10,451 bases of DNA from Acidimicrobiia bacterium (GTDB taxonomy: Bacteria; Actinomycetota; Acidimicrobiia; Acidimicrobiales; Ilumatobacteraceae), in the NCBI GenBank assembly GCA_030425785.1, contig JAUHYJ010000072.1:1-10451 (forward strand), in the 5' to 3' direction. Positions 1 to 7,077 of the stretch are shown here, piece by piece; the first letter of the stretch is position 1; each line of letters begins with the position of its first letter. The notes beneath the pieces were generated by a model that had not been told where the DNA came from, made no database searches, and saw only the letters and a program-made list of their open reading frames with translations. Position numbers and translations under genes: made by a program.

Positions 1-1
1 C

Positions 2-1168
2 AACGACCGTCTCGGCCACCAGACCGGTGATGCCCTGCTGATCGCCTTCGCCGACCGGCTCGAGCTCGCTCGCCCGACCGACGCCGAGGTCGCCCGACTC
101 GGCGGTGACGAGTTCGCCGTGCTGATTCGGAACCACGGCGACGATCCGCAGCATCTCGTGCGCAAGATGCACGCCGTGCTCACGCAGCCACTCGTGATCG
201 ACAGCTTCCCGATCACCGTCGGTGTCAGCATCGGGGTCGCCCGCGTGCACCAGGACGCACACACGACGACCGATCTCGTGCGCGCCGCCGACACGGCGAT
301 GTACAAGGCGAAGCGAACCGGCGGCACGTTCGCGCTCTACGACCGGTCCGCGCGCACCCACCAGCACGGTCGCCTCAACCTGCTGTCCGAGCTGAGCGCC
401 GCGCTCGACGATCACCAGCTGCACCTCAATTTCCAGCCTCAGCTGCGCATGGCCGACGGCCGGGTCGACACCCTCGAGGCGCTCGTGCGCTGGGTCCATC
501 CGCACTACGGCCCGATCGCCCCGTCGGAGTTCATCGGCTTGGCCGAACAGACCGATCTCATCGACCCGATCACCGTGCAGGTGCTGCGCACCGCGACGCA
601 GGGTGTGATGGCCGGCGGCATCTCGGCCCGCCTGGCCGTGAACGTGTCACCACGCAGCCTGGAGGACGCCGAGTTCGTGAACACGATCCTGTCGATCGTC
701 GCCGAGGCCGGGCTCGCACCGCACCAACTCGAACTCGAGATGACCGAGCGCGAGCTCGTCCGTCAACCCGAGCGCACCAAGTACGCGATCGAGAAGCTGC
801 GTTCGGCCGGTGTGCGCATCGCGATCGACGACTTCGGGGTCGGGTACTCGTCGTACCAGACCCTCCGACTGTTCGACGTCGACCGGGTCAAGATCGACCG
901 CGAGTTCGTCCAAGGCCTGCTGGCGTCGGACAAGGACCGACTCATCGTGTCGTCGCTCATCGAGCTGGCGCATGCGCTCGGGCTCGACGTCGTCGCCGAG
1001 GGCGTCGAGAGTCAGGGCGTGTGGAACGCGCTGCGCGAACTCGGGTGCGACGTGGCCCAGGGCTACGGCATCGCCGTGCCGATGGACTATGTCGAGATGC
1101 GGCGCTGGTTCGCCGACTGGTCCGAGACGTACGGCGGCACACCGCTGCACCAGCGTCCGACCGCCTGA
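2..1168 (+). CDS. GGDEF-EAL cyclic-di-GMP turnover protein (5' end cut off by the window)
   Basis: This is the C-terminal part of a bifunctional c-di-GMP enzyme; the frame is open from base 2, so its start lies outside the window. The GGDEF (diguanylate cyclase) domain is seen from its NDRLGHQTGD segment. The signature GGDEF is intact at 101-115, and SIGVA and ADTAMYKAKR follow. The EAL phosphodiesterase domain (about 420-1110) keeps the expected catalytic and metal-binding residues: EAL (476-484), the Asn of VNVSP, the Glu of LEMTE, the DD of IDDFGVGYSS (827-832), the Lys of KIDREF, EGVE (998-1009) and QGY. Both halves therefore look catalytically competent. The allosteric I-site is not in its usual register: RPTD lies six residues before GGDEF instead of five. 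Any sensory or membrane domain would be upstream and cannot be seen. Which activity dominates in the cell cannot be told from sequence. Confidence 0.93.
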   Translation, partial: NDRLGHQTGDALLIAFADRLELARPTDAEVARLGGDEFAVLIRNHGDDPQHLVRKMHAVLTQPLVIDSFPITVGVSIGVARVHQDAHTTTDLVRAADTAMYKAKRTGGTFALYDRSARTHQHGRLNLLSELSAALDDHQLHLNFQPQLRMADGRVDTLEALVRWVHPHYGPIAPSEFIGLAEQTDLIDPITVQVLRTATQGVMAGGISARLAVNVSPRSLEDAEFVNTILSIVAEAGLAPHQLELEMTERELVRQPERTKYAIEKLRSAGVRIAIDDFGVGYSSYQTLRLFDVDRVKIDREFVQGLLASDKDRLIVSSLIELAHALGLDVVAEGVESQGVWNALRELGCDVAQGYGIAVPMDYVEMRRWFADWSETYGGTPLHQRPTA

Positions 1169-1177
1169 GCGGGCTGC

Positions 1178-1193
1178 GACGGCACGCGCCGTC
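1178..1193 (+). terminator. Possible weak terminator hairpin after the GGDEF-EAL gene
   Basis: A perfect 6-bp inverted repeat, GACGGC / GCCGTC with a 4-nt ACGC loop, lies 9 bases after the stop codon. No T-run follows, only TCTGCC, so it is not a textbook intrinsic terminator. It could weaken read-through into the next gene, which starts 17 bases further on, or be chance in GC-rich DNA. Confidence 0.25.
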
Positions 1194-1198
1194 TCTGC

Positions 1199-1204
1199 CA
1201 GGCT
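1199..1204 (+). promoter_or_regulatory. Weak candidate -10 element for a leaderless start of the PLP enzyme gene
   Basis: CAGGCT ends exactly 6 bases before the GTG start at 1211. That is the spacing seen at the much better TAGCCT element in front of murI. The first base departs from the TANNNT consensus and no -35 is recognisable. There is also no Shine-Dalgarno sequence before this GTG, which makes a leaderless start or coupling to the upstream gene the only options seen. The call is tentative. Confidence 0.2.
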
Positions 1205-1210
1205 GGACCG

Positions 1211-2203
1211 GTGACCGATCGCCCCACCCCTGCGCTCCTGCTCGATCGGGCGGCGCTCGACCACAACCTCGCCGCAATGGCCGCCGTCCATCCCGGGCGC
1301 CGGCTCCGCCCACACGTCAAGGCCCACAAGTGCACGGCGCTCGCCGCGGCCCAACAAGCCGTCGGCCACACCACCTTCACCTGTGCGACACCGCACGAGG
1401 TGGTCGGACTGGCGGCGGCGGGGGTCGGCGACGAGCTCCTGCTCGCCAACGAGACCGTCGACCTCGACCGGCTCAGGGCGATGGCCGCACTCGACGTCCC
1501 GGTCCTGGTCGCCGTCGACTCACCCGAGACGGTTCGGGCCGCCGCCGACGCCGGCATCACCGCGTGCCTCGTCGACGTCAACGTCGGCCTGCCGCGATGC
1601 GGTGTCGCGCCCGACCGTGCCGGCGCCATCGCCGACCTCGCCCGACGCGCCGGGCTCGACGTGCGCGGGGTCATGGGGTACGAGGGCCACCTGATGATGG
1701 TGACCGACCGCGACGACCGGCGCGCCCGGGTGGCGGCGGCGATGGAGCTCCTCCGGGCGGCGCACGCCGACGTCGGCGGCGACATCGTCTCGGCGGGCGG
1801 CACCGGCACGTACGACCTGCACGGCGACACGGGCGTCACCGAGGTGCAGGCCGGCAGCTACGTCGCGATGGACACGCACTATGCGCAGCACGACTTCCCG
1901 TTCCGTCAGGCGTTGTTCGTCGAGGGGACCGTGATCTCGGTGAGCAGCGACTGGGCGGTCGCCGACGTCGGCCTCAAGGCGCTCGGCATGGACCACGGCA
2001 ACCCGACCATCGAGGGTGCGACGGTGTGGTTCTGCTCGGACGAGCACGTCACGTTCGCACCGGGTGACCCGGTCGCGGTCGGCGACCGGGTCAGGGTCGT
2101 GCCGGCCCACATCGACCCGACGATGGCGCTGCACGAGGCCGTCTGGGTCGTCGAGGACGACGTCGTGGTCGACCGGTGGCCGATCGACCTGCGCGGCTGG
2201 TGA
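1211..2203 (+). CDS. Fold-type III PLP enzyme, D-threonine aldolase / D-serine dehydratase-like
   Basis: This 330-residue protein has the alanine-racemase-like N-terminal PLP barrel followed by the C-terminal domain of the D-threonine aldolase/DSD1 family. The opening TPALLLDRAALDHN and the RPHVKAHK motif (residues 33-40) are typical; Lys37 is the expected Schiff-base lysine. The CATPHEVVGLAAAGV and VQAGSYVAMD segments also match the family. Near the C-terminus PAHIDPT places His300 and Asp302 as H-x-D. D-threonine aldolases use His and Asp to bind a divalent metal, whereas eukaryotic D-serine dehydratase uses His and Cys, so the sequence leans to a metal-dependent aldolase-type site. The substrate (a D-beta-hydroxy amino acid or another D-amino acid) is inferred. 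The GTG start is chosen because it gives the family's usual short N-terminus. The gene follows the GGDEF-EAL stop by 42 bp and ends 4 bp from the converging rdgB. Confidence 0.85.
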   Translation: MTDRPTPALLLDRAALDHNLAAMAAVHPGRRLRPHVKAHKCTALAAAQQAVGHTTFTCATPHEVVGLAAAGVGDELLLANETVDLDRLRAMAALDVPVLVAVDSPETVRAAADAGITACLVDVNVGLPRCGVAPDRAGAIADLARRAGLDVRGVMGYEGHLMMVTDRDDRRARVAAAMELLRAAHADVGGDIVSAGGTGTYDLHGDTGVTEVQAGSYVAMDTHYAQHDFPFRQALFVEGTVISVSSDWAVADVGLKALGMDHGNPTIEGATVWFCSDEHVTFAPGDPVAVGDRVRVVPAHIDPTMALHEAVWVVEDDVVVDRWPIDLRGW

Positions 2204-2207
2204 CGCG

Positions 2208-2792
2208 CTACCGCGCGAGCGCGGCGAGCAGGTTGCGGAACGCCCGCCCGCGATGCGAGATCGCATGCTTCTCGGCGTCGGTCATCTCGGCGAACGTCCG
2301 GCCGTCTCCGTCGGCCGGGGCGAACACGGCGTCGTAGCCGAAGCCGGCATCGCCCCGCTCGGTCTCGGTGATCACGCCGTCACACACCCCGTCGACAGCG
2401 AGCTCGGCACCGTCGGGCCAGCGCACGAGCGCGCAGGTACGGAACGCCGCCCGACGATCGGCCAGGCCGTCGAGCTCGGCGAGCAGCTTGGCCCGATTGT
2501 CCGCATAGCTGCTCCCGTCGCCGGCCCAGCGCGCCGAGTGGACGCCCGGTGCGCCGTCGAGCGCGGCGACTTCGAGACCGGTGTCGTCGGCCACGGCGGG
2601 GAGGCCGCTCGCCTCGCAGATCGCCACCGCCTTCAGCCGTGCGTTGCCGACGAGCGTGTCAGCGTCCTCGACGACGTCGGGCACCTCGGGCGGACGCGGC
2701 ACGAGCTCGACGGCGTCGCCGAGGATCGCCGCGATCTCGGCGACCTTGTCGGGGTTCGCCGAGGCGCACACCAGGCGGAGTCGCTCGGTCAT
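2208..2792 (-). CDS. rdgB: Non-canonical purine NTP pyrophosphatase (ITP/XTP/dITP), RdgB/HAM1 family
   Basis: The 194-residue product is the normal length for RdgB/HAM1. This cytosolic enzyme hydrolyses dITP, ITP and XTP to monophosphates and pyrophosphate, keeping deaminated purines out of DNA and RNA. Visible motifs in order are SANPDK (residues 11-16, nucleotide/phosphate binding), ADDTGLEV (68-75, with the catalytic acidic pair including Asp69), the HSARWAGD segment, GFGYDAVF and the C-terminal SHRGRA. Its ATG overlaps the rph stop as ATGA (2792-2789) and lacks a good Shine-Dalgarno, which indicates translational coupling as the last gene of the murI-rph-rdgB operon. The same rph-rdgB order occurs in mycobacteria. 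The TAG stop lies 4 bp from the stop of the gene on the other strand, so the two transcripts must overlap or terminate inside each other's coding sequence. Confidence 0.96.
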   Translation of the reverse strand: MTERLRLVCASANPDKVAEIAAILGDAVELVPRPPEVPDVVEDADTLVGNARLKAVAICEASGLPAVADDTGLEVAALDGAPGVHSARWAGDGSSYADNRAKLLAELDGLADRRAAFRTCALVRWPDGAELAVDGVCDGVITETERGDAGFGYDAVFAPADGDGRTFAEMTDAEKHAISHRGRAFRNLLAALAR

Positions 2793-3538
2793 CGCGGTGT
2801 CGGCGGCGTCGCGACGATCTCGCGCTGGGCGGCGGCGATCTGACCGAGCCCGTGTTCGGCCAGGCCGAGCAGCGCATCGAGCTCGGATCGCGAGAACGCC
2901 ATGCCCTCGGCCGTGCCCTGCACCTCGACGAAGCGCGCCTCGCCGCCGTCGACCGGCGACAGCATGACGACGTTCATGTCGACCTCGGCCCGGCTGTCCT
3001 CGACGTAGGGCAGGTCGAGCACCGGCGTGCCGTCGACGATGCCGACGCTGATCGCCGAGCAGAACGAGTGCAGCGGATGCGCGGCGAGATCGCCACGGCC
3101 GACGACCCGGCTGAGCGCGTCGTGCAGGGCGATGAATCCGCCGCAGATCGACGCGGTGCGGGTGCCACCGTCGGCCTGCAGCACGTCGCAGTCGACGACG
3201 ACCTGGCGCTCGCCGAGCGTCTTCATGTCGCAGGCGGCCCGCAGCGAGCGGCCGATCAGGCGTTGGATCTCGACGGTCCGCCCGCTCTGCTTGCCCTTGG
3301 CGGCCTCACGGCCAATCCGCTCCGGCGAGGAGCCGGGAAGCATCGAGTACTCGGCGGTGACCCACCCGGTGCCGCTCCCCCGCATCCACCGGGGCACGTC
3401 CTCGTCGATCGACGCGGTGCAGAGCACCCGCGTCCGACCGAACGACACGAGGCACGAGCCGTCGGCCATCTCGGTGAAGTCGCGCTCGAACCCGAAGGGT
3501 CGCAGTTCGTCGTCGGCACGTCCGTCGGGTCGGGTCAT
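2789..3538 (-). CDS. rph: Ribonuclease PH (phosphorolytic tRNA 3'-end exoribonuclease)
   Basis: RNase PH uses inorganic phosphate to trim the 3' ends of tRNA precursors, releasing nucleoside diphosphates, and works as a hexameric ring. At 249 residues this is close to the family's usual length. The family features are clear: [19 protein letters not shown] near the N-terminus, [13 protein letters not shown] with the phosphate-binding Arg87, the [12 protein letters not shown] core, and [14 protein letters not shown] with the catalytic-site acids Asp181 and Asp187. The start is supported by a GGAG Shine-Dalgarno six bases before the ATG. The gene begins 38 bp after murI and overlaps rdgB by 4 bases. 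No truncation or frameshift is seen, unlike the defective rph known from E. coli K-12. Confidence 0.97.
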   Translation of the reverse strand: MTRPDGRADDELRPFGFERDFTEMADGSCLVSFGRTRVLCTASIDEDVPRWMRGSGTGWVTAEYSMLPGSSPERIGREAAKGKQSGRTVEIQRLIGRSLRAACDMKTLGERQVVVDCDVLQADGGTRTASICGGFIALHDALSRVVGRGDLAAHPLHSFCSAISVGIVDGTPVLDLPYVEDSRAEVDMNVVMLSPVDGGEARFVEVQGTAEGMAFSRSELDALLGLAEHGLGQIAAAQREIVATPPTPR

Positions 3539-3544
3539 GGTGGG

Positions 3545-3548
3545 CTCC
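3545..3548 (-). promoter_or_regulatory. Shine-Dalgarno sequence of rph
   Basis: On the minus strand GGAG is followed by six bases (CCCACC) and then the ATG at 3538. It is the clearest ribosome-binding site in the window and fits an internal operon gene that, unlike the first gene murI, needs a leader. Confidence 0.65.
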
Positions 3549-3576
3549 AGTTCGGGGGTCAGGCGTGTCGGGCGGG

Positions 3577-4374
3577 TCAGAGCGGCCAGCGCTGCGCGGC
3601 GCCGACCTCCGAGCCGAGCAGCCGCTCGCCCAGCTCGCGGAACGAGTCGACGTCACCGCTCGACAGGAAGCGATGTTGGCCGACCGAGCCCGGTGGGCGC
3701 AACAACCCGAGATCGCCCAGCCGGGCGGCCGCCGCGAACGCCGTCTCGTCGGCCGAGCTGACGAGGGTGACGCCGGGACCCATGACGTCGCCGATCGTGC
3801 GGGCCAGGAACGGGTAGTGCGTGCATCCGAGCAGCAGCGCGTCGACGTCGGCGTCGACCACCGGCGCGAGCAACCGCTCGGCCAGCACCGTGACCTCGTC
3901 GCCGGTCGTCTGACCGCGTTCGACGAACTCGACGAAGCCGGGGCAGGCGGCGAGTGCGAGGTGCACCGGCGCACCAGTGCGCGCGATGGCGTCGACGTAG
4001 GCACCCGACGACATCGTGCCCACCGTGCCGATGACCCCGACACGTCCCGTGCGGGTGGTACGGACGAGCGATCGCGCACCCGGTTCGATCACGTCGATGA
4101 TCGGCACCGGCAGTTCGGCGCGGATGTCGTCGAGGCCGGACGCCGTCGCGGTGTTGCAGGCGACGACGATCGCCTTGACGTCGAAGTCGTCGACCAGCGA
4201 CTGCGACAACTCGCGTGCGTACCCGTGCACGTCGTCGAGCGGCTTCGACCCGTAGGGGTACCGACCCGTGTCGCCGATGTAGACCAGATCCTCGGCCGGG
4301 AGCAGGTCGATGAGGGCGCGCGCCACGGTCAGCCCGCCGAACCCTGAGTCGAACATCCCGATCGCCCGATGCAC
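3577..4374 (-). CDS. murI: Glutamate racemase
   Basis: MurI interconverts L- and D-glutamate without a cofactor and supplies D-Glu for peptidoglycan. The 265-residue protein has the family landmarks in order: [12 protein letters not shown] (residues 5-16, with the conserved Asp9), GDTGRYPYG (34-42), the first catalytic cysteine in ACNTA (Cys73), a VGVIGTVGT strand-loop, and the second catalytic cysteine in LGCTHYP (Cys184, with His186). These establish the function well. The GTG at 4374 gives the normal compact N-terminus and sits exactly six bases after a TAGCCT -10 element, so the mRNA probably starts at this GTG. It is the first gene of the murI-rph-rdgB operon. The gap to rph is only 38 bp; the metallo-beta-lactamase-fold gene that lies between murI and rph in mycobacteria (Rv1339 in M. 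tuberculosis) is absent here. Confidence 0.96.
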   Translation of the reverse strand: MHRAIGMFDSGFGGLTVARALIDLLPAEDLVYIGDTGRYPYGSKPLDDVHGYARELSQSLVDDFDVKAIVVACNTATASGLDDIRAELPVPIIDVIEPGARSLVRTTRTGRVGVIGTVGTMSSGAYVDAIARTGAPVHLALAACPGFVEFVERGQTTGDEVTVLAERLLAPVVDADVDALLLGCTHYPFLARTIGDVMGPGVTLVSSADETAFAAAARLGDLGLLRPPGSVGQHRFLSSGDVDSFRELGERLLGSEVGAAQRWPL

Positions 4375-4380
4375 GCGGTC

Positions 4381-4386
4381 AGGCTA
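4381..4386 (-). promoter_or_regulatory. -10 element of a leaderless murI promoter
   Basis: On the minus strand TAGCCT, a match to the TANNNT -10 consensus of actinobacterial housekeeping promoters, ends six bases before the GTG start of murI. This spacing puts transcription start at the first base of the start codon. No Shine-Dalgarno precedes the GTG, and the -35 region (about 4404-4409) has no TTGACA resemblance. It is instead occupied by a palindrome. Confidence 0.6.
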
Positions 4387-4398
4387 GTGAGACGGCGG

Positions 4399-4410
4399 CG
4401 GTCCGGACCG
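4399..4410. repeat. 12-bp perfect palindrome in the murI / acyltransferase intergenic region
   Basis: CGGTCCGGACCG is fully self-complementary. It covers about -25 to -36 relative to the predicted murI start, overlapping the -35 position, which is a natural place for a repressor or activator site. In DNA this GC-rich a palindrome of this length can occur by chance, so operator function is only a suggestion. Confidence 0.35.
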
Positions 4411-4477
4411 GCGTGGCACATGGCACCCGTCGCGGCGACGCGCTCGGCTCCACGACGTGACATGCTCGGTCGCGAAC

Positions 4478-7018
4478 ATGAGTGACGATCTCGCCCCCGA
4501 CGACCGCCAGGCCTGGTCCTCGACGGTCGTGCTCAGCGACGGGACGACCGCGCGCGTCCGGCCGATCGAGCCGTCGGACGCGCCGACGTTGGCGGCCTTC
4601 CACGAACGGCAGTCGCCCGACAGCCGCTACCGGCGCTTCTTCTCCCCCAAGCCGACGCTGACCGACCGCGATCTCGAACGCTTCACCGAGGTCGACTTCG
4701 TCGATCGCGCCGCGCTCGTCGTCGAGCAGCACGGCGAGTTCATCGGCTGGGCGAGCTACGACCGATGGAAGAACCGATCGGACGTCGAGGTCGCGTTCCA
4801 GGTCGACGACGCCCATCAGGGCAAGGGCATCGCGACCCTGTTGCTCGAGCACCTCGCCGCCATCGCCCGCCACAACGGCTTCGAGCGGTTCACCGCCCAG
4901 ACGATGGCCGACAACCGGGCGATGCTGACCGTGTTCTCGAAGGCGGGGTGGCCGGTCCACCGCCGCTTCGACTCGGGCATCATCGACATCGACTTCCCGC
5001 TCGACCCGACCGCCGAGTTCATCGACTCGGTCGAGCGACGCGAACAACGTGCCGACTCGCGCGCCGTGGCGCAGCTGCTGTTGCCGACGTCGATCGCCGT
5101 GATCGGTGCCAGCGATCGGGCCAACACGATCGGCGACACCCTGTGGCGGCACGTGGTGGCCAACGGCCGCATCCCGGCGTACGCCGTCAACCCGAACCGC
5201 TCGCGCATCGGTGCGACGACGACCTTCGCGTCGGTCACCGACATCCCCGACGACGTCGGGCTCGCGATCGTCGCGGTCCCGGCCGAGGCACTCGTGGCGA
5301 CGCTCGACGAGTGCATCGAGAAGCGCGTCCGCGGCGCGATCGTCGTCACGGCGGTCGATCCGGACGAGCTCGACATCGCCGCCGCCGTCTCGAACGCCCG
5401 TCGCAACGGCCTGCGCATCATCGGCCCGACGAGCATGGGGCTGGCGTCGCCACGCCCCGACCTCGAGCTGCAGGCGGCCCTGGTCGACGTCCAGCTCCCC
5501 GGCGGCAACGTGGCCGTGTCGATGCAGTCGGGCACGCTCGGCTCGTCGCTGCTGCGGCACGCCGCCGACCTCGACCTCGGACTGTCGTGGTTCGTCTCGC
5601 TCGGCGACAAGTACGACGTGTCGGCCAACGACCTGCTCCAGTTCTGGGAGGACGACGCCGCGACCTCGGTCATCGCGCTCTACACCGAGTCGCTCGGCAA
5701 CCCGCGCAAGTTCGCGCGCATCGCCCGGCGCGTCTCGCGCAGCCGGCCGATCGTCTCCGTGCGCACCGGCGCCGCGCTGACCGACCCGGCGAACGCCACG
5801 CTGTACCGCCAGACCGGCGTCATCGAGGTGCCGACCGTGACCGCCCTGCTCGACACGGCCCGGGTGTTCTCGAGCCAACCCCTTCCGACCGGCCCGCGCA
5901 TCGCGGTGCTGTCGAACTCGCGGAGCCCCGCCGTGCTCGCCGAGGCGACCCTCACCACCGCCGGCCTCGAACCGGTGGCGCCACCGCAGCCGCTGTCGTG
6001 GCGCAGCCGACCCGACGACTACGAGGGCGCGGTCCGCGCTGCGCTCGGGTCACCCGACATCGACGCCGCGATCGTGATCCACGCGCCGCCGACCGAGCAC
6101 GACGTCAACGCGCCGAGCGAGGCGATCGAGCGGGCGGCCGACGAGGCCGACAAGCCGATCGTGACCGTCATGCTGGGCGCCGGTGACGGGCCGCTCCGGC
6201 CCGGTTCGCCCGTGCCGAGCTTCGCGTTCCCCGAGCAGGCCGCCGGCGTGCTGGCCCGGATGGTGGCGTACGCCGCGTGGCTCGACTCGGAGGCGGCCGA
6301 CGACGACGGCGTGCCGGACGGGATCGACCGCGCCGCAGCCGACGCCGTGATCGACCGCATGATCGAGACCGGCGCCGCCGGGCCCGAGGAGGTCGGGAAC
6401 CTGCTGGCCTCGTACGGCGTGCCGGTGCTGCCGACGCGCCGCGTCGCGTCCACCGACGCGGCCGCGGCCGCCGCCGAGGTCGGCTACCCGGTCGCGATCA
6501 AGGCGAAGCAGCGCCGCATCGGCCGTTCGGTCGAGGCGGGAGTCGCACTCGACCTCACCGACGAGCACGACGTCGTCTCGTCCGTCGAGGCGATGACGCA
6601 GCACCTGGGCGACGACGCGGCCATGGTCGACGTGCAGCGGATGGCGACACCCGGTGTCGACCTGCGCATCCGGGTCGACGACGACGCCCGGCTCGGGCCG
6701 ATCATCACCGTCGGGCTCGGCGGGGTGCAGGCCGACCTGATCGGCGACGAGGTCAGCCGGCTGGCGCCCGTGTCGCCCACCGTCGGACGCCGGATGGTCG
6801 AGGGAACACGAGCCGCCGCCGCCCTCGACGACGACGCGCTCACCCAGGTGGGCGAGCTGATCGCCCGCATCGCCCAGCTCGCCTCCGACCACTCACGCAT
6901 CGACCGGCTCGACGTCAACCCGCTGATCGTCTCGGCCGACGGGGCGGTCGTCAGCGACGCCACGGTGGTACTCGGCGAGGCCGAGCTCGAAGAACCCGTC
7001 CGCCGACTCGACGCCTGA
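4478..7018 (+). CDS. Pat-type protein lysine acyltransferase: N-terminal GNAT fused to NDP-forming acyl-CoA synthetase-like domain
   Basis: The 846-residue protein resembles the acetyltransferases that acetylate an active-site lysine of acyl-CoA synthetases and switch them off. Domains in order: GNAT (about 15-165) with acetyl-CoA pyrophosphate loop HQGKGIA (113-119); Rossmann CoA-binding domain opening with AVIGASD (about 207-213); succinyl-CoA-synthetase-like domains, including the SMQSGTLG segment; and an ATP-grasp domain (about 620-840) with GYPVAIK (Lys675), GPIITVGLGG and DVNPL. GNAT-first order is the reverse of E. coli PatZ/YfiQ and matches the Streptomyces-type Pat. The large domain looks catalytically degenerate as a synthetase. 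The usual SHTGALAG stretch with the phospho-accepting His is absent after VRTG (about 429-450), and the ATP-grasp HK before GV is GR. ATG 4478 is preferred; an in-frame GTG at 4457 would add seven residues. Neither has a Shine-Dalgarno. The gene is divergent from murI. Confidence 0.88.
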   Translation: MSDDLAPDDRQAWSSTVVLSDGTTARVRPIEPSDAPTLAAFHERQSPDSRYRRFFSPKPTLTDRDLERFTEVDFVDRAALVVEQHGEFIGWASYDRWKNRSDVEVAFQVDDAHQGKGIATLLLEHLAAIARHNGFERFTAQTMADNRAMLTVFSKAGWPVHRRFDSGIIDIDFPLDPTAEFIDSVERREQRADSRAVAQLLLPTSIAVIGASDRANTIGDTLWRHVVANGRIPAYAVNPNRSRIGATTTFASVTDIPDDVGLAIVAVPAEALVATLDECIEKRVRGAIVVTAVDPDELDIAAAVSNARRNGLRIIGPTSMGLASPRPDLELQAALVDVQLPGGNVAVSMQSGTLGSSLLRHAADLDLGLSWFVSLGDKYDVSANDLLQFWEDDAATSVIALYTESLGNPRKFARIARRVSRSRPIVSVRTGAALTDPANATLYRQTGVIEVPTVTALLDTARVFSSQPLPTGPRIAVLSNSRSPAVLAEATLTTAGLEPVAPPQPLSWRSRPDDYEGAVRAALGSPDIDAAIVIHAPPTEHDVNAPSEAIERAADEADKPIVTVMLGAGDGPLRPGSPVPSFAFPEQAAGVLARMVAYAAWLDSEAADDDGVPDGIDRAAADAVIDRMIETGAAGPEEVGNLLASYGVPVLPTRRVASTDAAAAAAEVGYPVAIKAKQRRIGRSVEAGVALDLTDEHDVVSSVEAMTQHLGDDAAMVDVQRMATPGVDLRIRVDDDARLGPIITVGLGGVQADLIGDEVSRLAPVSPTVGRRMVEGTRAAAALDDDALTQVGELIARIAQLASDHSRIDRLDVNPLIVSADGAVVSDATVVLGEAELEEPVRRLDA

Positions 7019-7024
7019 GCCTTC

Positions 7025-7054
7025 CCCGATCGCTCGCGATCTCCCTCGATCGGG
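7025..7054 (+). terminator. Inverted repeat just after the acyltransferase stop (possible terminator)
   Basis: CCCGATCG (7025-7032) and CGATCGGG (7047-7054) form an 8-bp perfect stem around a 14-nt loop, starting six bases after the stop. An alternative hairpin, GATCGC-TC-GCGATC (7028-7041), uses the left arm differently. No T-tract follows. Position favours a role in ending the acyltransferase mRNA or protecting its 3' end, but the fold is not a standard intrinsic terminator. Confidence 0.35.
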
Positions 7055-7077
7055 ACGAAAGACCCGGATCTCGGCGG

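Noticed and set aside
1021..2067. A 348-codon plus-strand open frame in another frame over the end of the EAL domain and the PLP enzyme
   Set aside because: It is dominated by Arg, Gly and Pro, lacks any motif, and overlaps two recognised genes.
2549..3817. A 422-codon plus-strand open frame across rdgB, rph and the murI 3' end
   Set aside because: It is Arg-rich and spans three well-supported minus-strand genes and their junctions, so it is a compositional shadow.
4457..4477. GTG at 4457 as the start of the acyltransferase
   Set aside because: It adds only MTCSVAN, has no ribosome-binding site and only a poor -10-like hexamer. ATG 4478 gives a natural N-terminus, though the GTG is not excluded.
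4379..5878. A 499-codon minus-strand open frame antisense to the acyltransferase gene
   Set aside because: It has the same low-complexity composition and no motif; the opposite strand carries clear GNAT and CoA-binding motifs, and its 3' end runs into the murI promoter.
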